Positions 43,601 to 52,255 of a stretch of DNA of 64,000 nucleotides are shown here, piece by piece. This DNA is from Bradyrhizobium cenepequi (lineage in GTDB: Bacteria; Pseudomonadota; Alphaproteobacteria; Rhizobiales; Xanthobacteraceae). The translations under genes were made by a program, and so were the position numbers. The notes below the pieces were generated by a model. It did no database searches. It saw only the letters and a list, made by a program, of their open reading frames with translations, and had not been told where the DNA came from. How positions within the stretch are numbered: position 1 is the stretch's first letter; each line of letters starts with the position of its first letter. The stretch lies in contig NZ_JAGKJI010000032.1 of NCBI RefSeq assembly GCF_020329485.1, forward strand, positions 17,458-81,457. Reading direction: 5' to 3'.

Positions 43601-46600
43601 GCTGGTTGCGCCGGAACTGTCGGTCACTTTGACCGTGAAGATATCCTGCCCCGTCTGGCCATCTCGCAATCCTTGCGCCGAGTCATTGTCCAGCACATAG
43701 CTCCAGTGACCATCCTGGTCGACCGTGAGCTCGCCATAGGTGCCGTGACCATCGTTCACCACATTCCAGCTCGCGGTGTCGCCGACATCCGCGTCGCTGG
43801 CAGTCAGCGCGCCCTGCGCCGTTAAGGTGCCATCCTCGCCGACTGCGCCGGTTGCGGTGCCCGAGATCACGGGCACATCGTTGGTGCCGGTGACCGTCAC
43901 GATGACTTGTTGCGTGACTGAAGCGCCTGCGGAGTCGGTGGCCTTGACCGTGAAGATGTCCTGCGCGGTCTGGCCGGCCTTCAGGCCCTGCGCCGCATCG
44001 TTGTCGAGCGCATAGGACCAGGAGCCGTCGGGATTCAGCGTCAGCGCACCATAGTGGCCCGCATCGTCGCCGACCAGCGACCACGTCGCGGTATCGCCGA
44101 TGTCGACATCGCTCGCCGTCAGCGCGCCCTGCGCCGTCAAGGTGCCATCTTCGCCGACCGCACCGGTCGCGGTGCCGGAGATCACCGGCACATCGTTGGT
44201 GCCCACGATTGTGACCGTCACCGTGTAGTCGGTGCTGGTGCCGGAAGCATCGGTCACCCGCACCGTAAATATCTCTTGAACAGTCTCGCCTTCCCTCAGG
44301 CCCTGCGCGGCCTGGTTGTCGAGCACATAATGCCAACCAGCGTCATTGCCGCGGGAGTCGAGGCTGAGGCTGCCGTACTGGCTGTCGCCGTCACCGACGA
44401 GCTGCCAGGTGAGGCGTCCGCCCTCGTCGTCCGTGGCGGTAAGGACCCCCTTGGCGGTCTTGTCGCCGTCCTCTTCGACCGTCCCTGATCCTGTCCCCGA
44501 AATCAACGGCGCGTCGTCGGTGCCGGTGATCGTGATCGTCACCTGCTGCGTCACAGTCGCCCCAGACGAGTCGGTCACCCGGACAGTGAAGATGTCTTGC
44601 GCAGTATCGCCCTTCCCAAGCGCCTGCACATTGGCCGCGTCATTGTCGAGCGCGTAGGACCAGCTGCCATCGGGGTTGAGCGTCAGCGCGCCGTACTGGC
44701 CCGTGTCGTCGCCGACCAGCGACCAGGTTGCGGTGTCGCCGATGTCCGCATCCGAGGAGGTCAATGCGCCCTGGGCGGTCAATGTGCCATCCTCGCCGAC
44801 CGCGCCGGTCGCGGTGCCGGAGATCACGGGCACGTCGTTGGTGCCGGTGACCGTGACCGTCACCTGCTGGGTGACGGAAGCGCCTGCGGAATCCGTCGCC
44901 TTGACCGTGAAGATCTCCTGCACGGTCTCGCCGGCCTTCAGGCTCTGCGCCGCATCATTGTCGAGCGCGTAGGACCACGAGCCGTCCGGATTGAGTGTCA
45001 GCGCGCCATAGGTACCGTCGCTGTCGCCGACCACAGACCAGCTCGCGGTATCGCCGACATCGGCGTCGCTCGTTGTCAGTGCGCCCTGGGCGGTCAGGGT
45101 GCCGTCCTCGCCGACCGCGCCGGTGGCGGTGCCGGAGATCACGGGCACGTCGTTGGTGCCAGTGACCGTGACCGTCACCTGCTGGGTGACCGAAGCCCCC
45201 GCGGAATCCGTCGCCCTGACCGTGAAGATCTCCTGCACGGTCTCGCCGGCCTTCAGACCCTGCGCCGCCTCGTTGTCGAGCGCGTAGGACCACGAGCCGT
45301 CTGGATTGAGCGTCAGCGCGCCATAGGTACTGTCACTATCTCCGACGACGCTCCAGCTCGCGGTGTCGCCGACATCGGCATCGCTCGTTGTCAGTGCGCC
45401 CTGCGCCGTCAGCGTGCCGTCCTCGGCGACCGCACCGATGGCGGTGCCGGAGATCACGGGCACGTCGTTGGTGCCGGTGACCGTGACCGTCACCTGCTGG
45501 GTGACCGAAGCCCCCGCGGAATCCGTCGCCTTGACCGTGAAGATCTCCTGCACCGTCTCGCCAGACTTCAACCCCTGTGCCGCATCGTTGTCGAGCGCAT
45601 AGGACCACGAGCCGTCTGGATTGAGTGTCAGCGCGCCATAGGTACTGTCGCTGTCGCCGACCACTGACCAGGTCGCGGTGTCGCCGACATCGGCATCGCT
45701 CGTGGTGAGCGCGCCTTGGGCCGTCAGGGTGCCGTCCTCGCCAACCGCACCGGTGGCGGTGCCGGAGATCACGGGCACATCGTTGGTGCCGGTGATCGTG
45801 ACGGTGACCTGCTGGGTGACCGAGGCCCCCGCGGAATCCGTCGCCCTGACCGTGAAGATCTCCTGCACGGTCTCGCCGGCTTTCAGGCCTTGTGCCGCCT
45901 CGTTGTCGAGTGCATAGGACCAGGAGCCATCCGGATTGAGTGTCAGCGCGCCATAGGTACTGTCGCTGTCGCCGACCACCGACCAGCTCGCGGTGTCGCC
46001 GACATCGGCATCGCTCGTGGTGAGTGCGCCCTGGGCGGTCAGCGTGCCGTCCTCGCCGACCGCGCCGGTGGCGGTGCCGGAGATCACGGGCACATCGTTG
46101 GTGCCGGTGACCGTCACGGTGACCTGCTGGGTGACCGAAGCGCCCGCGGAGTCGGTGGCCTTGACCGTGAAGATCTCCTGCACGGTCTCGCCGGCTTTCA
46201 GCCCCTGTGCCGCATCGTTGTCGAGCGCGTAGGACCAACTGCCGTCGGAATTGAGTGTCAGCTCGCCGTAGTGGCCCGCGTCGTTGCCGACCACCGACCA
46301 AGTCGCGGTGTCGCCGACATCGGCGTCGCTGGTGGTCAGCGCGCCTTGCACCGTCAGCGTGCCGTCCTCGTCGACCGCGCCGGTGGCGGCGCCCGAGATC
46401 ACGGGCACATCGTTGGTGCCGGTCACCGTCACGGTGACCTGCTGCGTCACCGAGGCACCGGCGGAGTCGGTGGCCTTGACCGTGAAGATCTCCTGCACGG
46501 TCTCACCGGCTTTCAGGCCCTGTGCCGCATCGTTGTCGAGCGCGTAGGACCAACTGCCGTCGGAATTAAGTGTCAGCTCGCCGTAGTGGCCCGCGTCGCT

Positions 46601-48907
46601 GCCGACCACGCTCCAGGTGGCGGTGTCGCCGACGTCGGCGTCGCTGGTGGTGAGCGCACCCTGCGCCGTCAGCGTGCCGTCCTCGTCGACCGCGCCGGTG
46701 GCGGCGCCCGAGATCACGGGCACATCGTTGGTGCCGGTGACCGTCACGGTGACCTGCTGGGTGACGGAAGCGCCCGCGGAGTCGGTGGCCTTGATCGTGA
46801 AGATCTCCTGCACCGTCTCGCCCGCCTTCAGGCCCTGCGCCGCCTCGTTGTCGAGCGCATAGGACCAGGAGCCGTCGGGATTGAGCGTCAGTTCGCCGTA
46901 GTGGCCGGCGTCGCTGTCGACCACCGACCAAGTTGCAGTATCGCCGACATCGGCATCGCTCGTGGTGAGTGCGCCCTGGGCCGTCAGCGTGCCGTCTTCG
47001 GCGACCGCGCCGGTGGCGGTGCCGGAGATCACGGGCACGTCGTTGGTCCCGGTGACCGTGACCGTCACTTGCTGTGTCACCGAAGCCCCCGCGGAATCCG
47101 TGGCCCTGACCGTGAAGATCTCCTGCACGGTCTCGCCCGCCGTCAGGCCCTGTGCCGCATCATTGTCGAGCGCGTAGGACCATGAGCCATCGGGGTTGAG
47201 CGTCAGCGAGCCGTACTGGCCCGTGTCGTCGCCGACCAGCGACCAGGTTGCGGTGTCGCCGATGTCCGCATCCGAGGAGGTCAATGCGCCCTGGGCCGTC
47301 AATGTGCCATCCTCGCCGACCGCGCCGGTGGCGGTGCCCGAGATCACGGGCACGTCGTTGGTCCCGGTGACCGTGACCGTCACTTGCTGTGTCACCGAAG
47401 CCCCCGCGGAATCCGTGGCCTTGACCGTGAAGATCTCCTGCACGGTCTCGCCCGCCCTCAGGCCCTGTGCCGCATCGTTGTCGAGCGCATAGGACCAGGA
47501 GCCGTCCGGATTGAGCGTCAGCTCGCCGTAGTGGCCCGCGTCGTTGCCGACCAGCGACCAGGTCGCGGTGTCGCCGACATCGGCGTCGCTCGCCGTGAGC
47601 GCGCCTTGCGCCGTCAGCGTGCCGTCCTCGCCGACTGCACCGGTGGCGGTGCCGGAGATCACGGGCACGTCGTTGGTGCCGGTGACCGTCACGGTGACCT
47701 GCTGGGTGACGGAAGCGCCCGCGGAATCCGTCGCCCTGACGGTGAAGATCTCCTGCACCGTCTCGCCGGCCTTCAGGCCCTGTGCCGCATCATTGTCGAG
47801 CGCATACGACCAGGAGCCGTCCGGATTGAGTGTCAGCTCGCCGTATCGGCCGGCGTCGCTGCCGACCACACTCCAAGTCGCGGTGTCGCCGACATCGACG
47901 TCGGTGGTCGTGAGCGTGCCATCGCCTTTGAGGATTGTGTCCTCCGTAACTTCGCCGGTCTCGGTCCCGCTGATCACAGGCAGATCGTTGGTCCCCCTGA
48001 TCGTGACGATGATCTGTCGGTCGACGACTGCACCAGCGTCATCGGTAACATGCACGATGTAGATCTCCTGCACCGTCTCGCCGGCGTTCAGCCCCTGCAC
48101 GGCAGGGCTGTCGTTGTTCATGGTGAAGGTCCACCGGCCGGCCGCGTCGACGGTCAGGCTGCCATAAGCGCCGGTGCCGCCTTCCACGCTCCAGTGGATG
48201 GCACCTCCCTCCGCACCGGTCGCGGTGAGCTGGCCGCTGGAGGTGAGGACCGTGTCTTCAGTAACCTCGCTCTCGCTCGCGCCGCCGACGATGGGCGGCG
48301 CGTGCGGGCTGACGGTGGGGGGAGTTGCCGAGGTGTCGGGCAGCGGCTGATCCGGGTAGCTTTCCGCCGGCTGGTCCTGGTTCGCGTCATCACGCCTTGA
48401 GCCTCCGCCTCCTCCTCCCGGTGCTGCACGCGCCGGCCGCGAGCCATCGCCAGGATCGACCGGCCGCAGCGCGGCTGCTGGCGCGTCGAGCGAGCCGCTC
48501 CCGCGGCCATGCAGTGCCGGCTCTGAGGGGTGGCGGCCCTGCCCGCCGCCTCCGGAAGCATCCTCCACATAGGCTGCGGCTGCCGCCACGCCCTCGGCAG
48601 ACGCAACCGCTGCGGCGCCGCCCGACCCCTCCGGCCGATCTTCGCCGCCTTCGCGGGCGCCCGGTTGGTCATCTGCCTCAGAAGCAGGAGCCGCGTCTGC
48701 CGGTGCGCCTTCATCGTGACCGGGGATGATCGGCGGCTGGTCTTCGGGGCCGAAGTCCCAACCGATCGGCGCTTCCTCGCGCGCCTGGTCGGGCGGGCCG
48801 ATGGGCTTGTCGATGGCCTTGCTCAGCATGCCGTCCGGCTCGGTGCCGGCTTTGCGATTGGAGGGACCAGGCCTTGTCCTGTCCTTGGGCTGGCTTGATT
48901 TTGCCAT
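40673..48907 (-). CDS. Giant VCBS-repeat adhesin, type I secretion substrate
   Basis: A 2744-residue surface protein. Residues 1-205 are charged, Pro/Gly/Asp-rich and low-complexity (MAKSSQPKDRTRPGPSNRKA at the start), a probable retention or anchoring part. Residues 206-2100 are 18 VCBS repeats of about 105 residues (EDGTLTAQGALTTSDADVGD; GELTLNPDGSWSYALDNDAA; TGTNDVPVISGTATG). Two CBM2-like domains follow at about 2116 and 2321 (DWYNPSWGGGYHATFELTLT; NPNAVISTGWLNGFNGTVSF). The C-terminal 300 residues are His/Asp/Ala-rich. ATG 48907 has AAGGAACGTAGG upstream and sits 11 bp after the hlyD stop. The family mediates attachment and biofilm formation. Glycine-rich RTX nonapeptides are not obvious. 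Confidence 0.93.
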   Translation of the reverse strand: MAKSSQPKDRTRPGPSNRKAGTEPDGMLSKAIDKPIGPPDQAREEAPIGWDFGPEDQPPIIPGHDEGAPADAAPASEADDQPGAREGGEDRPEGSGGAAAVASAEGVAAAAAYVEDASGGGGQGRHPSEPALHGRGSGSLDAPAAALRPVDPGDGSRPARAAPGGGGGGSRRDDANQDQPAESYPDQPLPDTSATPPTVSPHAPPIVGGASESEVTEDTVLTSSGQLTATGAEGGAIHWSVEGGTGAYGSLTVDAAGRWTFTMNNDSPAVQGLNAGETVQEIYIVHVTDDAGAVVDRQIIVTIRGTNDLPVISGTETGEVTEDTILKGDGTLTTTDVDVGDTATWSVVGSDAGRYGELTLNPDGSWSYALDNDAAQGLKAGETVQEIFTVRATDSAGASVTQQVTVTVTGTNDVPVISGTATGAVGEDGTLTAQGALTASDADVGDTATWSLVGNDAGHYGELTLNPDGSWSYALDNDAAQGLRAGETVQEIFTVKATDSAGASVTQQVTVTVTGTNDVPVISGTATGAVGEDGTLTAQGALTSSDADIGDTATWSLVGDDTGQYGSLTLNPDGSWSYALDNDAAQGLTAGETVQEIFTVRATDSAGASVTQQVTVTVTGTNDVPVISGTATGAVAEDGTLTAQGALTTSDADVGDTATWSVVDSDAGHYGELTLNPDGSWSYALDNEAAQGLKAGETVQEIFTIKATDSAGASVTQQVTVTVTGTNDVPVISGAATGAVDEDGTLTAQGALTTSDADVGDTATWSVVGSDAGHYGELTLNSDGSWSYALDNDAAQGLKAGETVQEIFTVKATDSAGASVTQQVTVTVTGTNDVPVISGAATGAVDEDGTLTVQGALTTSDADVGDTATWSVVGNDAGHYGELTLNSDGSWSYALDNDAAQGLKAGETVQEIFTVKATDSAGASVTQQVTVTVTGTNDVPVISGTATGAVGEDGTLTAQGALTTSDADVGDTASWSVVGDSDSTYGALTLNPDGSWSYALDNEAAQGLKAGETVQEIFTVRATDSAGASVTQQVTVTITGTNDVPVISGTATGAVGEDGTLTAQGALTTSDADVGDTATWSVVGDSDSTYGALTLNPDGSWSYALDNDAAQGLKSGETVQEIFTVKATDSAGASVTQQVTVTVTGTNDVPVISGTAIGAVAEDGTLTAQGALTTSDADVGDTASWSVVGDSDSTYGALTLNPDGSWSYALDNEAAQGLKAGETVQEIFTVRATDSAGASVTQQVTVTVTGTNDVPVISGTATGAVGEDGTLTAQGALTTSDADVGDTASWSVVGDSDGTYGALTLNPDGSWSYALDNDAAQSLKAGETVQEIFTVKATDSAGASVTQQVTVTVTGTNDVPVISGTATGAVGEDGTLTAQGALTSSDADIGDTATWSLVGDDTGQYGALTLNPDGSWSYALDNDAANVQALGKGDTAQDIFTVRVTDSSGATVTQQVTITITGTDDAPLISGTGSGTVEEDGDKTAKGVLTATDDEGGRLTWQLVGDGDSQYGSLSLDSRGNDAGWHYVLDNQAAQGLREGETVQEIFTVRVTDASGTSTDYTVTVTIVGTNDVPVISGTATGAVGEDGTLTAQGALTASDVDIGDTATWSLVGDDAGHYGALTLNPDGSWSYALDNDAAQGLKAGQTAQDIFTVKATDSAGASVTQQVIVTVTGTNDVPVISGTATGAVGEDGTLTAQGALTASDADVGDTASWNVVNDGHGTYGELTVDQDGHWSYVLDNDSAQGLRDGQTGQDIFTVKVTDSSGATSEHQVTVTVTGTNDAPVISGSFTGEATEDVPTASGTLTATDPDIGDIATWSVTGNDHGTYGELTIDENGHWTYTLDDASAQGLKAGQTAQDIFTVTVTDSAGATSEHQVAVTVTGTNDAPVISGTFTGEVTEDQDLTASGRLSVTDPDIGDTATWSIVDGGQGTYGHLTLDQDGHWSYVLDNDSAQGLRDGQTAHDVFTVKVTDSDGAVAEQQITMTVTGTNDAPVISGTFTGEAQEDVTLVTSGDLVAKDVDIDDTVTWSVDGSSISDYGSFSVDPETGHWVYTLNNDAAQSLQPGQVVHDSFTVQATDESGATTTQVVTVDVTGTADAPPPPVDAGGNITLVGVEDWYNPSWGGGYHATFELTLTDDMMQGGSLEEWILQVIVNNPNAVISTGWLNGFNGTVSFDPATGTFSNVGQDYQPELHAGDKISFTIEVQGTGYNRDDISFSFQDRDLTPTATASFSASVAATAPDVDTSSDAAASVADAAAAVAAVALDHDASPSTDSTSTSGASAHDSGAPAASGDVASGPAAQADVSEVAPPVDAGGHITLVSVNDWYNPSWGGGYNATFQLTLTDDMLKGGSLEGWSLQIGVNNPNAVVSTGWLDGFNGTVSFDPATGTFSNAGQDYQPELHAGDTIQFSVQVQNAGFDRNGFSFSFQDLDPVPAAAAASAGAGAAAIVQDVGTSADAVDMQTTFMPAEIGIGEQVAHDSSHADGPASDAQPQPTTVAPEEAAAHADVAAAASDGQGAGQSQTTADAQTGRASVAEAGAADRYVSVAGGGDEHQAVAGSAAADVTTRADSDVGASADHGLHHGQGHDHEDMGLHLGQDPASHDDHGDMGLHIGQDHDALGGAAQAATSPVSADQAFATPSTAGAYLEFVQSPSSDHASMAQAADQQPTAGTADYVHMVTGADPGAHEPPSPDHLFADAQIDNSHASGAGGHDPHADAVHDDAGLAAAATPPEPMPAEQDQGHGGH
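42620..48300 (-). repeat. Array of 18 VCBS-encoding tandem repeats
   Basis: About 315-bp units repeat 18 times inside the adhesin gene, with 3rd-12th units nearly identical at DNA level (for example the recurring GTCGTTGGTGCCGGTGACCG and ATCTCCTGCACGGTCTCGCC). Outer units at both ends are more diverged; unit 13 (GSGTVEEDGDKTAKGVLTAT) is atypical. Such an array can expand or contract by recombination, and it is a likely place for assembly collapse. Confidence 0.9.
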
Positions 48908-48918
48908 CCTACGTTCCT

Positions 48919-50277
48919 TCAACGCTCGCGCAGGGCCGAATCCAACGTGACGTAAATAGGTTTCAGCAGATACTGAAAGATCGTCTTCTGGCCGGTGAGG
49001 ATGCTCACCTCGCCGGTCATTCCCGGCGTCACGACATGGGCTCGGTCAACGCCGACATAGTCGCGTTCGAGCTCCATCTCGGCCACGAAAAACGGTTCCT
49101 GCCCTTGAGGTGTCTTGTCGCTCGAGGGTGAGATGCGGGCCACCTTGGCCTCAATTGCGCCAAAGCGGCCGTATTCGAAGGCGTCGGCTTTCACGAGCGC
49201 CTTCTGGCCGACATGCACGAAGCCGATATCGCGCGGCGTGACCCGTGCCTGCATCAGCACGCCGCCATCGGTTGGTACGACCTCTAATACGGTTCCGCCG
49301 GCCGGTATCACGGTTCCGATCGGCGTCTCCGACACCTTGTGCACGATGCCGTTGACAGGTGCCGTCACCTCGACGCCTTGGGAACGGGCGCGGAGCGCAG
49401 CGAGCGTGACATTGGCTTCGTTCAACTGTCCGATACGCTCGGCGCGCTCGTTACGCGCATCGCTCGCCGCCTTGGCAGTCAGCGAAGCCTGCTCGGCCTC
49501 GATGCTCCTGATGCGCGATTTGAGCTCGTCGAGTGTCGACACGAGCTCGACATAGGTCCGTTCCGATTGTGCAGCCTGTTCCTCGACTCCCGCCACGCGA
49601 TTGCGTGCGATCACCCCAAGGCGCGCGCCTTCGCGTGTGCGCTCGAGCAGGTCCTGGGTTGCCTGAAGGCTCCCCTTCGCTGCTGGGATCTTTTGTTCAG
49701 CGGACGCAATCGCGGTTTTCACCTCGCTGATGGCATGATCCTTCTGTTCGAGGTCACGCTGCAGCCGCAGCACCTGCTGCTTGTGAAGCGCGAGGGCTTC
49801 ATTGACCATCTGCGGAAACTTGGCCCGGTACTTTTCCAGGTCGGGATCCCGCCCGGTGACAAAGGCGTCCAGCCGTTCGACCTCGATTTCGAGCCGGCCG
49901 ATGCGTACGTCGGTCAGATCGAGGTCACGTAACAGGTCGGTGGCGCGAAACTTGGCGAGAACCTGATCCTTTGAAACGCGATCGTCATTGCGCACGAGGA
50001 TTGCCTCGAGCAAGCCGCCCTCGGCAGTCTGGATATTCTGGACGCGCTGTACCGGGATGAATTCGCCGCGAGCCCGGGCGACTTCCTCGATATTCACAAA
50101 TAGCGACATGAAGACGAGGAGTGCCACCAGTCCGATGACCCCGATGAGAAGATTCCGTACTCCGCGCGTCACCCTTTGGTAGCCGACATCACTCCCGATC
50201 TGCGGTGTCGCCCGGCGGTCCCGGGCAATCGGTGTCGCAATCCCCTTATAGGCCTGGCTCTTGGTTAGGCTGTCCAC
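48919..50277 (-). CDS. HlyD-family type I secretion membrane fusion protein
   Basis: A 452-residue periplasmic adaptor. A short cytosolic N-terminus leads to one transmembrane helix (NLLIGVIGLVALLVFMSLFV). Next is the lipoyl half-motif RARGEFIPVQRVQNIQTAEG, with GLLEAILVRNDDRVSKDQVL after it, a long alpha-helical hairpin (residues 125-300), the second lipoyl part QGVEVTAPVNGIVHKVSETP, and the beta-barrel end (VVTPGMTGEVSILTGQKTIF with QYLLKPI), which is the usual HlyD/LapC C-terminus. It links the ABC exporter to an outer-membrane TolC-like channel; no tolC gene is in the window. It is the first gene of an operon with the adhesin. Confidence 0.93.
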   Translation of the reverse strand: MDSLTKSQAYKGIATPIARDRRATPQIGSDVGYQRVTRGVRNLLIGVIGLVALLVFMSLFVNIEEVARARGEFIPVQRVQNIQTAEGGLLEAILVRNDDRVSKDQVLAKFRATDLLRDLDLTDVRIGRLEIEVERLDAFVTGRDPDLEKYRAKFPQMVNEALALHKQQVLRLQRDLEQKDHAISEVKTAIASAEQKIPAAKGSLQATQDLLERTREGARLGVIARNRVAGVEEQAAQSERTYVELVSTLDELKSRIRSIEAEQASLTAKAASDARNERAERIGQLNEANVTLAALRARSQGVEVTAPVNGIVHKVSETPIGTVIPAGGTVLEVVPTDGGVLMQARVTPRDIGFVHVGQKALVKADAFEYGRFGAIEAKVARISPSSDKTPQGQEPFFVAEMELERDYVGVDRAHVVTPGMTGEVSILTGQKTIFQYLLKPIYVTLDSALRER

Positions 50278-50848
50278 CTGCGCCTCCCGTCATTCTGACA
50301 ACCGCATGCGGTGTCGTCCGGGTACGGCGCAACTCCCGCTCGAGAACGAGGCTTGCTGCAGTCAGGTCGGGCGATGACCCTGACCTTCCCGATCGCTGCG
50401 GGAGAGCAGCTCTCCGGCAGCATCGCCATCCTGATCTCGACGCGCGGGTTCGCCGATCGAGCTCATTGGTGATACTACTACGGTAGCACACGCCATGATA
50501 GCAGCCGATGCTATCCTGACATCAAGCCGAATGCACGTTCGGGTTGCATGACATGCATGGCGTGGTTTGTGCGGAACTCTGGCAACCGCGTCACGTTCGC
50601 AGCCTGCTGGAACTTTTCTGGTCGAGAGAACCGACCGTGTTCCCCACGTTCTTGAGACAACCAGCGAGCGATGTTCAGGAACCGACAGGAAGGGCGCTCA
50701 TTTTCGTGATCGGCAATGCGCGCGGTGTGAGTGGGCAATAGGTCTCGATAAGTTACAAGTTGATCTATGATCAGCTTGCAACCGGATGCCTGTACCACCA
50801 GACTCCCGCACAATATCGACGTTCGAGGAGTTGACCCAGGAGGCCGGC
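50278..50848. other. Gene-free stretch, divergent promoters
   Basis: No gene is supported. It lies between the divergently transcribed hlyD-adhesin operon and the binding-protein gene, so it should carry both promoters. CAGGAGGCCGGC at the right end is the ribosome-binding site of the binding-protein gene. No clear operator or repeat stands out. Confidence 0.4.
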
Positions 50849-51853
50849 ATGACCGACACGTTGAATAGGACCAGGCGTGACTTTCTGGCCGGAGCGTCGG
50901 CCGGCGGAGCGGCAGCAACGTTCGGCGCCTTGGCTTTCGGCGAGGCGCAAGCAGATGTGGCGCCTGGTCGCTTGGACAAGCCACTCCAGGCTGCGTTCTC
51001 CAATGGTGGGCTGCAATCGACCTGGTGCGCCCAGGGCAAGGCGGCGGCCGAGTACTGGGGCAAACTGCGCAATGTCGAAGTGACCTGGTTCGATGGTGAG
51101 CTCGATGCCAACAAGCAACGCGCGGCAATCGACAGAATGGCGTCGCAAAAATGGGACTTCGTTGCCATTCAGGCCCTCGGCACCGGCACGCTGACGGAGC
51201 CGGTCCAGAAAATGATCGACGCCGGTATCCCCGTGATCGAGATGGAAACCGTGATCGCGCCCGCCAGTGAGCTCAGCATCTATAGTCACTTGGGAGCCGA
51301 CAACGAGACCATGGGCCGAGCTGTGACCCGCGCGCTGGTCGCCAAGCTCGACGGTCAGGGCAGGATCATCATGACCCAGGGGCCACTCGACCACAGCGCC
51401 GCGCAGGAACGCGCCAAGGGTTTTGAGGCCGTGGTGAAGAGGTTTCCCGGCATCGAGGTACTCGACACCCAGCCGGCCGACTGGGACCAAGCAAAGGTGG
51501 CCCGACTGTGGGAAGTGCTCCTCGCCAAACACGCGCGAATTGACGCAGCCTTCTTTCACAGCGACGACATGGCGCTCGCCGCCTACGACGTGATGAAGGC
51601 GCACGGCCGCACGAGCATCCTCATTGGCGGCATCGACGCCATGCCGCCTGCCCTCGATGCTGTCTTTGAGGGACGCATGTTTGCCACCGTGCGCAATCCG
51701 TCCTGTCTCATCCATGGCGGCGCCATCTTCGCCGGCATCGCGGCGGTCACCGCGGGGAGCAACCTCCCCAAGCGCGTCATTACGGATGGTCCTGTCGTGA
51801 CCTTCGAGAATGCCGCCGGCATACGCTGGCTGCAGGATCAGTTCTTGATGTGA
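50849..51853 (+). CDS. Tat-exported sugar-type periplasmic binding protein (orphan)
   Basis: A 334-residue substrate-binding protein of the Peripla_BP_4/RbsB-like class. The N-terminus has a twin-arginine signal (NRTRRDFLAGASAGGAAATF, cleavage after about residue 35). The mature protein has the two-lobe pattern: LQAAFSNGGLQSTWCAQGKA, then AIDRMASQKWDFVAIQALGT, MIDAGIPVIEMETVIAP, NETMGRAVTRALVAKLDGQG, AAFFHSDDMALAAYDVMKAH and ILIGGIDAMPPALDAVFEGR. ATG 50849 has CAGGAGGCCGGC upstream. There is no adjacent permease or ATPase gene, so it may serve a transporter encoded elsewhere or work as a sensor partner. Confidence 0.88.
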   Translation: MTDTLNRTRRDFLAGASAGGAAATFGALAFGEAQADVAPGRLDKPLQAAFSNGGLQSTWCAQGKAAAEYWGKLRNVEVTWFDGELDANKQRAAIDRMASQKWDFVAIQALGTGTLTEPVQKMIDAGIPVIEMETVIAPASELSIYSHLGADNETMGRAVTRALVAKLDGQGRIIMTQGPLDHSAAQERAKGFEAVVKRFPGIEVLDTQPADWDQAKVARLWEVLLAKHARIDAAFFHSDDMALAAYDVMKAHGRTSILIGGIDAMPPALDAVFEGRMFATVRNPSCLIHGGAIFAGIAAVTAGSNLPKRVITDGPVVTFENAAGIRWLQDQFLM

Positions 51854-52255
51854 TTTGTCCGGTATTCATGCAGGAATTCGGTCGCTAAGCCGGCGATGTC
51901 CGATCGAAACGCCGTCCGCGGGACGCCGACCCGCAAATCACGGCTTATGCAAGCAAACGATATGTTTGATCTCGAACGCCGGCCTAAGGGCCTACGTGGA
52001 CCAATCTTGATCTCTACGCGAGAGAGACACTTTGCTCGAATGTTGCCAAGACTCGCGAAGGTCCTTGTCGCTTCATCTGGATGCGTTCCGCAAGAGTCAT
52101 CATAGCAAACGAGAATTGTGCCAGCGCTCCTGCGCGACCCCAAGACGTGAGGGTCGGATCCATCAAACCGCAGCCGCGTAACACCTCCGTCGAGGCCGTG
52201 ACCACAGGCCACAACCTTGACGACGCGGCCTTCTGATGCAGCTCTTCCATATCAT
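51854..52255. other. Gene-free stretch between convergent genes
   Basis: No gene or clear terminator hairpin is seen between the binding-protein gene and the 3' end of the haemagglutinin gene. Open frames on both strands lack domains and ribosome-binding sites. Confidence 0.4.

Noticed and set aside
44597..47185. Long plus-strand open frames antisense to the VCBS array
   Set aside because: They repeat with the same period as the adhesin repeats and have no domain or start signals. They are shadows of a GC-rich repetitive gene on the other strand.
42620..48300. CRISPR-like repeat array
   Set aside because: Units are about 315 bp, contiguous and coding (VCBS domains), with no short repeat-spacer pattern and no cas genes.
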